Source: G963677445 sp963678275 (lineage in GTDB: Bacteria; Bacteroidota; Ignavibacteria; Ignavibacteriales; Melioribacteraceae). Taken from it: a stretch of DNA of 64,000 bases. Positions 1 to 9,667 of the stretch are shown here, piece by piece. The translations under genes were made by a program, and so were the position numbers. The notes beneath the pieces were generated by a model that was given only the letters and a program-made list of their open reading frames with translations, made no database searches and was not told the origin of the DNA. The DNA lies in the NCBI GenBank assembly GCA_963678275.1, contig OY782765.1, positions 2,294,001-2,358,000 on the forward strand, given 5' to 3'. Numbering within the stretch: the first letter of the stretch is position 1; each line of letters opens with the position of its first letter.

Positions 1-647
1 GGATCATAATTGAACATAATATCTCTTCCATCAAGCTTCATGGTTGAGCCGAAATTTGAGATAGCGGCGCCGATCATCAGATCGTTAAAAGGTGTTCTGT
101 ATAAAGTACCCACATCAAGAGCGAATCCGCTCGCGCTGCTGTTCCAGATCGATTCCCTGATAAATTTAGCGTGAAAACCTATCGAGAAGCGGTCGGTCAG
201 CATTTTCGCGTATCCAAGCCCGATAGCGATTGAGCCCGCATCCCATACACGTCCGTCACCTTCAGGGTTCTCAAAAGTTCTCACTTTATCTTCCGGAACA
301 GAAAGTGTGGTCAATGAGGCGAATATGGTTCCTATCCCGTCGAGAGTCATAGCGCCCGCGGCATAGTCATAAGTTATATCAGCAATCCACTCAACATGGT
401 TAAAACCGAATTCCATTGAGTTATGTGTTGTGGCGATGCCGGCGGGGTTCCAGTAAACAGAATAAATATCATCACTGACAGCGGTATACGCATTACCCAT
501 ACCAACAGAGCGGGCGCCGGGGCCTATCTTCAGAAACTGGGCTGCCGTAGTTCCAACCTTCGAGGTGCTCTCAAAAAGCTGAGCATCCACCCGGGCAACC
601 AGAAGCGCCAGTAAAATCACCGGTATGTATTTAATAAATTTATGCAT
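1..647 (-). CDS. PorV/PorQ-like (UPF0164) outer-membrane protein, 3' end cut by window
   Basis: The frame is open from the window edge to an ATG at 647 with a GGAG ribosome site just upstream. The protein starts MHKFIKYIPVILLALL, a signal peptide, followed by FLKIGPGARSVGMGNAY and a WNPAGIA motif, the N-terminal signature of PorV/UPF0164 barrels. In T9SS bacteria PorV-type barrels act at the outer membrane, shuttling or anchoring secreted cargo. It lies 33 bases downstream of a T9SS-type cargo gene and probably shares its transcript. Only about 215 residues are visible. A FadL-like transporter role is the alternative. Confidence 0.75.
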   Translation of the reverse strand, partial: MHKFIKYIPVILLALLVARVDAQLFESTSKVGTTAAQFLKIGPGARSVGMGNAYTAVSDDIYSVYWNPAGIATTHNSMEFGFNHVEWIADITYDYAAGAMTLDGIGTIFASLTTLSVPEDKVRTFENPEGDGRVWDAGSIAIGLGYAKMLTDRFSIGFHAKFIRESIWNSSASGFALDVGTLYRTPFNDLMIGAAISNFGSTMKLDGRDIMFNYD

Positions 648-680
648 TATATATCTCCGTTAAATTCTTTTTACTTTCTC

Positions 681-3600
681 TTATTTAATTAAAGCAAGTC
701 TGCCTATCTTTTCACCAACGCCGGGCACATCAACATGGTAAATATAAACACCATAAGCCACACGCTGTCCTTCGAAAGAAAGGAGGTCCCAGCTTGCCAT
801 ACTGGAGTTATCATTTTTCTCGATTGTTTCCACCAGCTCGCCGGTCATCGTATAGATTCTTATTGTACATTCCGGAGGAAGATTACGGAACTGAACTTCT
901 TTTCCACCACGAAGGTTGGAAGTTCTTCCCGGTTCTTCGGCTATACTAAATGAAACGTAAGGATTAGGAACTACGTAGATATTATCCAGCTCATCCTTTG
1001 CTGTGGTTTTTTCAAATTTTGATGATGTGGTTGTAAAAAGATATTTATCACCAGCCTGGAAAGGCTTGGTTGTTTTAACAAAGAATATATCTCCGTCTGC
1101 GGGAAGAACAGGATCAGATTCAACTGAATCGGCTGGAAGAACAAAAGCGACGTCATAAGAGGTCTGGAATCCTGGTTCACCCTGTGGCTGGATGATTATC
1201 GCTTCTCCCCAGTCCCATTTTCCGTTTCCTCGTTTTTCAGGCATCGATTCATTTATTCTGTAAGTAGCCGGTTCTTCAACAAGGCCGGGAGTAGTATTTA
1301 TTATTTCGAAAGGACAGGCCACCGGCTGGCTTAACAGCGAAAGCACATTATCACCGACATTTGCCCATTCACCTGTAGCGGTTGTATCTGTACCTTTCCA
1401 CCTGATTTCCCAGTCAGCGCGGTAACGAACAGGAGAACCAACCGTAGCATCCTTTACAAATGCCAGGCTATCGTACACACCCGATTCATCATCAAACCTG
1501 GTTTCTTCCTGATCGATAGCGAGAATATCGTTGCGCACATAAATTTTCATTCCGTCAAAATCGGGATTCGCGTCACCCGAGTCAATCACGGCGCTTTCAG
1601 AAACCGGGAAGTAACGGTAACTGACAGAAAATTCTTCACCGAGCGGGAAACTTCCTGTTTCTGACTGTTTTATTTTTCCTGTCTCAGAATTGACAATATA
1701 ATTATCGGAACTAATTACATTGCCTCCCATATCCTTGACAACAACTGAATTAGCAACTACTCCTTCATTGCCAAGAAAGACAAATTTTTCACCTTTGGAA
1801 ATTATATTTGTTTCAATTCCTGTTGAATCGAGCACACTGAAAGTGCTGTCTGAGTCAAACTGGATGGAGTAAAGTTTTTCATCCTGAACGAGGAGATCAT
1901 TCATAACTTTAATATAAATATCGCCAGTTGAGTTTCCCGCGACTTTTTCGGGAATGCCCATATTACCCGCTTCGGCGTCAAGCATACCGGAACCGTTTGG
2001 TCCCGGGATAACCGCGATGGTGTTGTCATCAAACTGAAGTTCGCCTGTAATCGGGTCCTGGCGTATAACCGCCTGAGTTTCAGAAGGAGGAAGCTCAGAA
2101 CCTTCTGTAATTGAGCCATAATCATAAGCGACAACAGCATAATAATATTTTATTCCATTAATAGCCGAATTGTCTGTCCATTCATGCACCAAACCATCTT
2201 TATAGTTAGGGTCACCACAATAATACCTTACAGCTCGTCCCATATATTCAAGCGGATGGTATCCGCCGATATAAACAGCCGGATCAAGCTCAAGATGCCA
2301 TTGGGCTATTTCGCCGGTTTCAGAATCGATAAATGCTTCACCGAGGAAAGCGTTTCCGCGTCCGTCTGTTATTGTAAAAACATCAGAGAATGTATAATCA
2401 CGGCTTCTGTAAATTTTATACCCGAGAAAATCCTGCTCACCGGTAAGGGGATCAATCGATTCTTCAGCGCGGGTATCCCAATAGAGGGTTACTTTTCCAT
2501 CGCCGGCAACAGCTTTTACTACCGGTTTTGCCGGGGGCTGAGCGAAACGGTAATCCGCTTCAAGAATCCTTGTTGATGTTTCCGCGTTCAGAATAAGATC
2601 CTGCAGATCATTTCCGAAAAGAATACACATTGAAAAACGCTGGGTTTCACCAGCCTCGAAATCTAATACGGGGCCTGTTCCAAAGTTAAAAATATTGTCG
2701 CCCGGTTTAAGCAGAAGCTCCTGTCCGGCAGTATCAACTTTACCTGCCGAGAGCCAGTCCCACATAAGTTCATCCTGCAGCGGAACGTTTGAAGTATTTG
2801 AGTAGGTCGCCGCGTTAAAACTTGTAAGACCAATCTGATCAGATTCCGATATATCCCTCAATCCAAACTGAGGTTCCGAACCGGCCCAGATATATCCTAA
2901 TGACCTTGTATTGCTTATAGGCTCACCTTCATCATAAATAGCGTTGCCATTCATATCCTGGTACCATCCCTGTGATGGCAGACCATCAGCTTCTCCATAG
3001 TCGGGACCAGGGTAGTTTGGTGAATCGGGACCGATACCATCGATACCAACGTCATCCCTGTCCGCTGCCCAGTCGCCATCTTCATCACCTTCATACCTGG
3101 CTTTTGGCTCACCATAAACCTCTGTATAAACTATCGGATCAGAGATACCGGTAGTAAGAGGCAATGTTACACCGTCAATGTACTGACCGGCGGCATTTTC
3201 AGGTGTTTCATCCGTAATACCATCAACGTCATTATCTTCACCATCATCGGCAACAGAGGGTGATTCAAGAAATTTCCAGCCGAAATATCCGGAAGGTCTT
3301 CCGCCATCGCCTTCACCATCAGGGTCCCAGCCATAAACCATATTTCTCGATCTCTGTGGAAAGATTACTGATGACTGAAGTGTTTCACCTTCTGAGTTTA
3401 CAAATCCGGCTCTGTCATCTGAATAGTTGCCCGAACCACCAATATGAGGATCACCATGCATACCGAAATAAACTTCCGGAAGATCTTTATCGGAGGCGTT
3501 GGTTATCTGGTAAACAAGGAAAAGAATATCTTCAGCAAGAGGATTATTGAACTGTATAATTCTCACTTCCATATCCAGTCCCAGACCCCTTTTTGTCGAG

Positions 3601-4265
3601 TCATTGTTGAACGGATAATATGGAAATTCCCTGTTAGTGTAATCATCAACCACAAAATAAACTTCTTCATCAGGAGCTGTAGCCTGATCGCCAAGAAACG
3701 CTGGCCAGATATATTTCTGCGCCCCTTCCGAGTACCATCTTTCAGGCCATGAATCAGGTTTTCCGTCACCATTATCATCAGGCGCATTTAACCGGGCAAT
3801 CTCATCCTGGTCTGTGTCGACATAACCTGACTTTGGAAGCCAGCCCCATTTTTCAGTTCCATCAGGTGAATAATCACCCTGGTCGGTTCTGATAAATGAG
3901 TCAGAGGCTATCTGCATTACTCTGCCGGTATCATTTGTCACTTCAGCCGCTGCCAAAGGACCAAATTCAAAACCGTAACCCAGCCCTTCCCAGACAAGGT
4001 CGGCAGTTCCGCTTAACCTGTTTGGAGCGCAGATTGAAGCATAGTTAAATACTATGGTTGTAATTTTATTACCATTAATGATCGATTCTTTTATTTCACG
4101 GCTGTCGCCATATGCCTTGAATACTTTCGGAGCATACATATCTCCCAGAATTCGTTTGGCATCCTCGTCCGACATACCTTTCCAATTCACACTCTCCTGC
4201 TTTTCCTGAGCGCTAAGCAGGCCTGCAAATATCAATGTTATTATAAAAAACAGTTTTAATCTCAT
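681..4265 (-). CDS. Large secreted surface protein with FN3-like domain and C-terminal T9SS sorting domain
   Basis: About 1194 residues. The signal peptide begins MRLKLFFIITLIFAGLL. I chose the ATG at 4265 because AAAGGG lies upstream; ATG 4289, overlapping the upstream stop as TGATG, would prefix eight residues to the signal peptide. Asp-rich segments such as DGEDNDVDGITDE around residues 340-420 look like calcium-binding repeats. A fibronectin-III-like stretch begins near residue 590 (KVTLYWDTRAEES). The last 90 residues (VPNPY ... VAYGVYIYHVDV ... GRLALIK) match type A T9SS C-terminal domains. It sits between a TonB receptor and a PorV-like gene, suggesting a surface-anchored partner of that receptor. 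Substrate is unknown. Confidence 0.8.
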   Translation of the reverse strand: MRLKLFFIITLIFAGLLSAQEKQESVNWKGMSDEDAKRILGDMYAPKVFKAYGDSREIKESIINGNKITTIVFNYASICAPNRLSGTADLVWEGLGYGFEFGPLAAAEVTNDTGRVMQIASDSFIRTDQGDYSPDGTEKWGWLPKSGYVDTDQDEIARLNAPDDNGDGKPDSWPERWYSEGAQKYIWPAFLGDQATAPDEEVYFVVDDYTNREFPYYPFNNDSTKRGLGLDMEVRIIQFNNPLAEDILFLVYQITNASDKDLPEVYFGMHGDPHIGGSGNYSDDRAGFVNSEGETLQSSVIFPQRSRNMVYGWDPDGEGDGGRPSGYFGWKFLESPSVADDGEDNDVDGITDETPENAAGQYIDGVTLPLTTGISDPIVYTEVYGEPKARYEGDEDGDWAADRDDVGIDGIGPDSPNYPGPDYGEADGLPSQGWYQDMNGNAIYDEGEPISNTRSLGYIWAGSEPQFGLRDISESDQIGLTSFNAATYSNTSNVPLQDELMWDWLSAGKVDTAGQELLLKPGDNIFNFGTGPVLDFEAGETQRFSMCILFGNDLQDLILNAETSTRILEADYRFAQPPAKPVVKAVAGDGKVTLYWDTRAEESIDPLTGEQDFLGYKIYRSRDYTFSDVFTITDGRGNAFLGEAFIDSETGEIAQWHLELDPAVYIGGYHPLEYMGRAVRYYCGDPNYKDGLVHEWTDNSAINGIKYYYAVVAYDYGSITEGSELPPSETQAVIRQDPITGELQFDDNTIAVIPGPNGSGMLDAEAGNMGIPEKVAGNSTGDIYIKVMNDLLVQDEKLYSIQFDSDSTFSVLDSTGIETNIISKGEKFVFLGNEGVVANSVVVKDMGGNVISSDNYIVNSETGKIKQSETGSFPLGEEFSVSYRYFPVSESAVIDSGDANPDFDGMKIYVRNDILAIDQEETRFDDESGVYDSLAFVKDATVGSPVRYRADWEIRWKGTDTTATGEWANVGDNVLSLLSQPVACPFEIINTTPGLVEEPATYRINESMPEKRGNGKWDWGEAIIIQPQGEPGFQTSYDVAFVLPADSVESDPVLPADGDIFFVKTTKPFQAGDKYLFTTTSSKFEKTTAKDELDNIYVVPNPYVSFSIAEEPGRTSNLRGGKEVQFRNLPPECTIRIYTMTGELVETIEKNDNSSMASWDLLSFEGQRVAYGVYIYHVDVPGVGEKIGRLALIK

Positions 4266-4288
4266 AATTTTATATCCCTTTGATTTCA

Positions 4289-7150
4289 TCAATTAAAAAT
4301 AACACTGAAACCCAGCCTTACTTCACGTGGGCTGCCATAGTTACCCGGCCGCTGGGAATAATAGTCATTAACCTGATCAATCGGGAACATTCCCGGATCA
4401 CCACGATTTATTCTGCTGCGAATATCATCAAACTGACCGGCGTTGGTTGTTTCCTCAACACTGAATCCGGCGCGGCCGCTGCTGGCATAAACATACACTT
4501 CACGTTCGGTATCAAAAAGATTATTGACATGAAGGAAGAGAGAATATTTTAATGATCCTATCTCAAAGAATTTTTCAAATTTCAGGTCTACATTCCACTG
4601 AATAGGTCTGTTGGTTGAGTTCTGTTCAAATGTAATCGGCACCAGTTCGGAAGGGAATGAAGGTGTATAAGGGGTGCCTGTCTGGAAAAACGCGACCAAA
4701 CCAAGTGTCCAGTCCTGAGGCTGAACCAGGTTAAAAGTAGCATTTATCACATGCTGACGGTCGAAGCTCAAAGGTACGAGATAAGTTTCAGTCTGCTTGC
4801 CGGAAGATTCACTATAAAAAAGTTCATCCGATGGCTGTGTTCTGTTTCCTTCGGCAATCTGGAAGGTATAATCGAGCGAACCCTGGAACATGCTGTTTTG
4901 TCCGCGTCGTTTAAAAAGTGATAATGTTATACCTTTTACATTTGAATAAGCCAGATTTGTCAGAAGGCTGAACTGTCTTCCGGAAGTGGTGTATATTGTC
5001 TGTGTGTATATATAATCTGTAACATCTTTGTAATATCCGGTAAATTCAAGTCTCAGGTCTTCTGTAAGTCCCTGTAACAGACCCATTTCATACTGAACTG
5101 ATTTCTGAGGATCGACATTCGGATTTCCAAAGCTTGGGGTCGAGCCAACATTGGTTACGTAAAAAGTAGGATTCCTGTAAAGTGAACTTAGCGATCCATT
5201 CTGATAAAAATGTCCGTATGAAAACCGAATTATACCCTGGTCGGTTATCGGATAAGATACGCTGAAGCGGGGGGAAAGCATATGTTTAACATCCGCGGTG
5301 GCAAGATTTCTTGTAATCTCACCTTCTTTGTACGTCTGGAGCTCACTTGAAATCATCGGATTATACGACGCTGTCGGGTTAAAATATTCATATCTTAAAC
5401 CAAAGTTAAGAATAAGAGATTTCGCCAGCTCTATTTTGTCCCTGAGATAAGCCGCGAATGAAGAGGGCTTTCTTGTATAATGGGTATAAAGTGAAGGTGA
5501 AGTGGGCACTCTTCTTATAATTTGAGTTGAAGGATTGAGAAGATCATCAACAGTAAGTGAACCAAAGTTACCTTCAGCGGATGAATCAACCTTTCCAATC
5601 TCAATATTATATGATTCCACTTCCAGTTCAAAGAATCTTCCTTCCATACCGAATTTAACTTCATGTGCTCCCCATAACTGGGCAACCATATCAAGCTTGA
5701 TTCCTTTCGTGGTTGTCTCCCTGAAAAATCTCAGGTTGTCGGTTCCGCCTGTAAGGAAAGTCATATTCGGAAATGCTCTCTGGTAAAGAGAAGGAAGATA
5801 TCTCGGGTCATCTATATCTTCATAAAGATAATATTCGCCATTATTTTTTGTGTAGGAAGCTTTAACGGTATAAAACATATTCTGGCTGACTGTATGGGTG
5901 AATTCAACAGCGTTGTGCAGCGCGTCCGAATAAGTGCGTCCCCTTGTATCCGGGGCATATTTTGCTTCCAGAGTACCAATTGACCCGCCGCCGTCAAATT
6001 CTCCTTTATCCATAACAACTTCATATTTGAGCTTCAGGGTAGGAGTAATTTTATAAGAAAGGTTGGCCTGAAGGTTCAGGTCCCATCCGGTGCTTAAAGG
6101 TACAACTTCACCATCACCTGTCGGCAATCCTGTGGTATCACCAAAAGGATTAAAGAAATAGGGTTCGAGCGAACTGGCTCTTAAAGAGTGATCACTCGGG
6201 AATTGAGCTCTTGTAATATAAGAGTCGGTATTATTATATAACCTTTCGCCGTAAATATATCCTTTTCTATTCGAATAAACCCCTGAGAAGAAAAATTTCA
6301 GATCGTCGCCGAATAAAGGAACCGGCCCGCCGAAAGTACCTTCAATACGGGAGCGGTTAAGGGGATCGAGGTCATCAATATGTGGAAATATCTGATCCCG
6401 GTTTGAAATATAATCACCAGCATAACTCCTCAAGCTGCCGGTATATTTGGAACCACCTTCTTTGGTAACGTAATTCACAACACCGCTGAGCGCATTGCCA
6501 TATTCGGCGCTGAACGTTCCGGTGGAAACCGAAACTTCCTGAACGGCATTGGTCGCCAATCCTATTGAGCTTCTGTTGCCATAGGGATCGTTCAGTGAAA
6601 CACCATTAAGAGTAAAAGCAACTTCGTTGCCTTCGCCACCTCTGAAGTGAAGCTGTCCGTCGTTACCAACAACAACACCAGCCTGAAGTTTGATAACATC
6701 GGTAATGTTATCAACCGGCAGTTCTTCAATTGTTTCGCCGGTAATAGCTACTGTCGGGTTTGTAAGGTCCTGACGAATGAGGGGATTTCTTTCACCCTGA
6801 ACTATTACAGCGGGCAGATTGATATCACCTGTGCCAAGCTCAAAGTCAAGTCTGGTTGTGAAGTCCACATTAACGCGGACATCAGTGATGGATTTTTTTT
6901 GAAATCCGATAATTGATGCCGTTACAGTATATACTCCGGGCGGCACATTTAGTATTACATAGTTTCCTTCCATATCGGTTGCGGCTCCCATCGAGGTGCC
7001 CTTGATCATTACGTTGGCCATGGGCAGCCCTTCTCCGGTTTCCTTATCGACAACCGTTCCGGCTATCTTACCGGTGCTCGCCATTGCGACGCCGGCCGAA
7101 AATAAAAGGATTAATAAAAATGTGAATAAATGGAATTTTTTTTCATTCAT
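4289..7150 (-). CDS. TonB-dependent receptor with N-terminal carboxypeptidase-regulatory-like domain
   Basis: 953 residues from the ATG at 7150, which has GAGG upstream; longer starts would spoil the signal peptide MNEKKFHLFTFLLILL. Residues 27-110 form a CarboxypepD_reg domain (GKIAGTVVDKETGEGLPMAN). A plug domain follows at about 115-240 (ITDVIKLQAGVV, FTLNGVSLNDPYG). The remainder is a long beta-barrel ending LGFSVIFN. Such receptors import ligands across the outer membrane using TonB energy. No SusD partner is present; the downstream genes, a T9SS cargo and a PorV-like barrel, are unlike a sugar-utilisation locus. The stop overlaps a possible start of the next gene, so translation may be coupled. 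Confidence 0.9.
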   Translation of the reverse strand: MNEKKFHLFTFLLILLFSAGVAMASTGKIAGTVVDKETGEGLPMANVMIKGTSMGAATDMEGNYVILNVPPGVYTVTASIIGFQKKSITDVRVNVDFTTRLDFELGTGDINLPAVIVQGERNPLIRQDLTNPTVAITGETIEELPVDNITDVIKLQAGVVVGNDGQLHFRGGEGNEVAFTLNGVSLNDPYGNRSSIGLATNAVQEVSVSTGTFSAEYGNALSGVVNYVTKEGGSKYTGSLRSYAGDYISNRDQIFPHIDDLDPLNRSRIEGTFGGPVPLFGDDLKFFFSGVYSNRKGYIYGERLYNNTDSYITRAQFPSDHSLRASSLEPYFFNPFGDTTGLPTGDGEVVPLSTGWDLNLQANLSYKITPTLKLKYEVVMDKGEFDGGGSIGTLEAKYAPDTRGRTYSDALHNAVEFTHTVSQNMFYTVKASYTKNNGEYYLYEDIDDPRYLPSLYQRAFPNMTFLTGGTDNLRFFRETTTKGIKLDMVAQLWGAHEVKFGMEGRFFELEVESYNIEIGKVDSSAEGNFGSLTVDDLLNPSTQIIRRVPTSPSLYTHYTRKPSSFAAYLRDKIELAKSLILNFGLRYEYFNPTASYNPMISSELQTYKEGEITRNLATADVKHMLSPRFSVSYPITDQGIIRFSYGHFYQNGSLSSLYRNPTFYVTNVGSTPSFGNPNVDPQKSVQYEMGLLQGLTEDLRLEFTGYYKDVTDYIYTQTIYTTSGRQFSLLTNLAYSNVKGITLSLFKRRGQNSMFQGSLDYTFQIAEGNRTQPSDELFYSESSGKQTETYLVPLSFDRQHVINATFNLVQPQDWTLGLVAFFQTGTPYTPSFPSELVPITFEQNSTNRPIQWNVDLKFEKFFEIGSLKYSLFLHVNNLFDTEREVYVYASSGRAGFSVEETTNAGQFDDIRSRINRGDPGMFPIDQVNDYYSQRPGNYGSPREVRLGFSVIFN

Positions 7151-7217
7151 ACCTACTACCTCGATATATTTAGTATTTGTAAGCTTCCACAAATGGTTAA
7201 AAATAATTATCTTGGTA

Positions 7218-7246
7218 AAAATAAAATTGTTATATACTTAAGTCAA
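7218..7246 (-). promoter_or_regulatory. possible promoter of the TonB-T9SS-PorV operon
   Basis: Reading the minus strand, TTGACT is followed after 17 bases by TATTTT, about 70 bases upstream of the receptor start. Spacing is right for a housekeeping promoter, but the region is AT-rich and the match could be chance. Confidence 0.25.
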
Positions 7247-7304
7247 TCTGAATGTCCTGTTTTCACCACAAAATTTCATATTTTTTTAACACAAAGCCAT
7301 AAAC

Positions 7305-8099
7305 TCATATTAACACTATCTCACCATATTCATGAATCCGGGCAATTTCACCATCCCATTTAATTTTAGCCGGTTTTTTCAGAAGTATTTTACCAAGCTC
7401 TCCCTCAATTCTGAACAAAGGATAATACTTCTCCTTTGCAGCCGAAGAACTAATCCGGGTAATATTATCCAGCCCTACCGAAGAGATATCTCCCCGGGTC
7501 TCCTCACGTAATTCTATAAAAGGAGTTTTTTCAGTCGTTCTGTATATCTCTCTTTCTTTTGTCTTGTAATTAATAGTAATATAAATTTTTTCATCTTTAA
7601 TGTTTTTTTTCGGCTTTTTTTCTTCATCAGCTTGTTCTGCCTTCTTAGGCGCGGGCCGGGTATCCCTGCTTACAGTTCTGAATCTTGAGCGGAATTTGGT
7701 ATATTCCATCTTTAAAGCCTCATGCTCAAGCTTAAGCGATTCAAGTTTTTTTAACAGGTTATCCCTTTCTCTCACCGATTCTGCAAATTTCGGTTCTAAA
7801 GGCAAAAGTAATTCATGACCGAGATTATCTATTTTTTTATTGAACGAATTATATATAAAATAGATAACACCAATAAATATCGCGGTTATTACCATTAGCA
7901 TCCAGGTAAGGAATGTAGCATGGGAACTTACCCCCTCAAGACTTCTGACTTTCGATTTTAGATATTTTATCTCTTTTTGCTGCTCCTGAACCTGTTCTTT
8001 CAAAGAACGGTCGGACTGTTGCACATCGCGGGCTTTAACTGTCGCCAGGTTTTGGACAAGTATAAGCAGTATTACCGCGATAATTATTCTTTGCGCCAT
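7305..8099 (-). CDS. membrane-anchored coiled-coil protein of unknown function
   Basis: 264 residues, start ATG 8099 with GGAGAAGA upstream. It has an N-terminal signal-like segment (IIIAVILLILVQNLATVKA), a short heptad-rich stretch (residues 28-58), one transmembrane segment (FLTWMLMVITAIFIGVIYFI) and a second coiled coil (ERDNLLKKLESLKLEHEALK). A Lys-rich linker then leads to a C-terminal beta-rich region (IYITINYKTKEREIYR ... GEIARIHEYGEIVLI). I do not recognise the family. It is transcribed toward the TonB operon but about 150 bases separate them. Confidence 0.6.
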   Translation of the reverse strand: MAQRIIIAVILLILVQNLATVKARDVQQSDRSLKEQVQEQQKEIKYLKSKVRSLEGVSSHATFLTWMLMVITAIFIGVIYFIYNSFNKKIDNLGHELLLPLEPKFAESVRERDNLLKKLESLKLEHEALKMEYTKFRSRFRTVSRDTRPAPKKAEQADEEKKPKKNIKDEKIYITINYKTKEREIYRTTEKTPFIELREETRGDISSVGLDNITRISSSAAKEKYYPLFRIEGELGKILLKKPAKIKWDGEIARIHEYGEIVLI

Positions 8100-8268
8100 T
8101 CTTCTTCTCCGATCATCCGCTGATAATTTTCGGTAAAACTAAAAAGAATATAATGTCATTTTCAATTTTTTTCAAAAAAATATGCGTCCGGCAATAAAAA
8201 TTTAAACAAAATAACTATTTTGACTTTATGAAATTTCATTAGTAATTAAACAAAACCAGGGAGATGAT

Positions 8269-9624
8269 ATGCCAACATTAATGGTAAGTGTTTCAGGAAT
8301 AAGGGGAATTGTCGGGGATGGCCTCGATCCAAACGTCCTTGTAAAATATACTTCGGCTTATGCCGATTTCTGCGGCAAAGGAAAAATTGTACTGGGATCG
8401 GATGGAAGAATATCGGGCGGTATGGTAACAGAAATCGTTGCCGGAACACTGATGGCCAAAGGTAATGATGTAATTGATATTGGAGTATGTCCCACCCCGA
8501 CAGTTTTATACAACGTAAAAAAACTGGGCGCTGTAGGTGGAATTCAGATATCGGCCAGTCATAATCCGAATGAGTGGAACGCTCTGAAACTGCTCAATGA
8601 TGAAGGTGAGTTTATGACTCCGGCTCAAAATGCCGAAATGCTTAAATTGCTCGATAAATCTGTCAACAGTTATCAGGCTTGGGACGGACTTGGAAAATTT
8701 GAGTATTATGAAGAGGGACTTGAGAACCATCTGAGAGATGTCCTGAAAATGGAACATATAGATATAGAAGCTATTAAAAAGAGGAAATTTAGAGTATTGC
8801 TCGATTGCGTTAATGGCGCCGGAAGTTTTATTATGCCCCGACTGTTAAAAGAATTCGGATGTGAGGTAATTGAACTGAATTGTGAAAAAACCGGCATTTT
8901 CCCCCGGCTTCCTGAGCCGATTCCCGAGAATCTGACCGAAACGATGCAGGCTGTTATCGATAACAAAGCTGATATTGGTGTTATTGTTGATCCGGATGTC
9001 GACAGACTTGTGTTGATTACAGATGAAGGAGAACCATTCAGTGAGGAAAATACAATCACACAGGCTGTGCGCTTTGTTCTCTCAAAAACAAAAGGAAGCG
9101 TGACTGTTAATCTTTCAACAACCAGGGCGGTTGAGGATGTCGCGTCGGAAGCGGGCTGCGAAGTATTCCGCTCCCCCGTTGGTGAAGCAAATGTGGTAAA
9201 AAAAATGAAAGAAACCGGCGCGGTGATTGGCGGAGAAGGGAGCGGAGGAGTAATTTATCCCGCGCTTCATTACGGCCGCGACGCGCTTGTCGGCACAGCC
9301 ATTACTCTTCAGCATCTTCTGGAATTTGGCGGCACAATGACAGAATTGAAAGAGAAGCTCCCCGCCTATTTTATTTCCAAGAAAAAGATAAATATTCAGG
9401 GGAAAAATCCTGATGAAGTTATCAAAAAGCTGGTCGATAAATATTCAGGAGAAAAAATAAACACCGATGACGGACTTCGGATTGATCTTCCCGATCACTG
9501 GGTCCATTTCAGAAAATCGAATACCGAACCGATTATACGCTGCATCGCGGAAGCCGGCACGGAAAAGGAAGCTGAAGCTTTTACTGATAAGTATTTTACC
9601 GAAGTTAAATCGCTGCTCGATTAA
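8269..9624 (+). CDS. glmM: phosphohexomutase, probable phosphoglucosamine mutase
   Basis: 451 residues, ATG preceded by GGGAGATGAT. It contains the phosphoserine loop ISASHNPNEWNALKLL near residue 95, the metal loop DPDVDRLVLI near 240, the sugar loop GEGSGGVIYP near 322 and the phosphate-binding loop RKSNTEPIIRCIAEA near 425. This order defines the alpha-D-phosphohexomutase family. GlmM makes glucosamine-1-phosphate for peptidoglycan and LPS. The length and the N-terminus resemble GlmM, but phosphomannomutase/phosphoglucomutase activity cannot be excluded. It is monocistronic and ends in a hairpin at 9636. Confidence 0.8.
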   Translation: MPTLMVSVSGIRGIVGDGLDPNVLVKYTSAYADFCGKGKIVLGSDGRISGGMVTEIVAGTLMAKGNDVIDIGVCPTPTVLYNVKKLGAVGGIQISASHNPNEWNALKLLNDEGEFMTPAQNAEMLKLLDKSVNSYQAWDGLGKFEYYEEGLENHLRDVLKMEHIDIEAIKKRKFRVLLDCVNGAGSFIMPRLLKEFGCEVIELNCEKTGIFPRLPEPIPENLTETMQAVIDNKADIGVIVDPDVDRLVLITDEGEPFSEENTITQAVRFVLSKTKGSVTVNLSTTRAVEDVASEAGCEVFRSPVGEANVVKKMKETGAVIGGEGSGGVIYPALHYGRDALVGTAITLQHLLEFGGTMTELKEKLPAYFISKKKINIQGKNPDEVIKKLVDKYSGEKINTDDGLRIDLPDHWVHFRKSNTEPIIRCIAEAGTEKEAEAFTDKYFTEVKSLLD

Positions 9625-9635
9625 AAATTGGAGAG

Positions 9636-9667
9636 GCCATCTGCCTAATGCAGGTGGCTTCTTTTCT
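9636..9667 (+). terminator. intrinsic terminator of the phosphohexomutase gene
   Basis: GCCATCTGC pairs with GCAGGTGGC across a five-base loop and is followed by TTCTTTTCTT. It overlaps the last codons of the convergent DUF58 gene. Confidence 0.65.
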
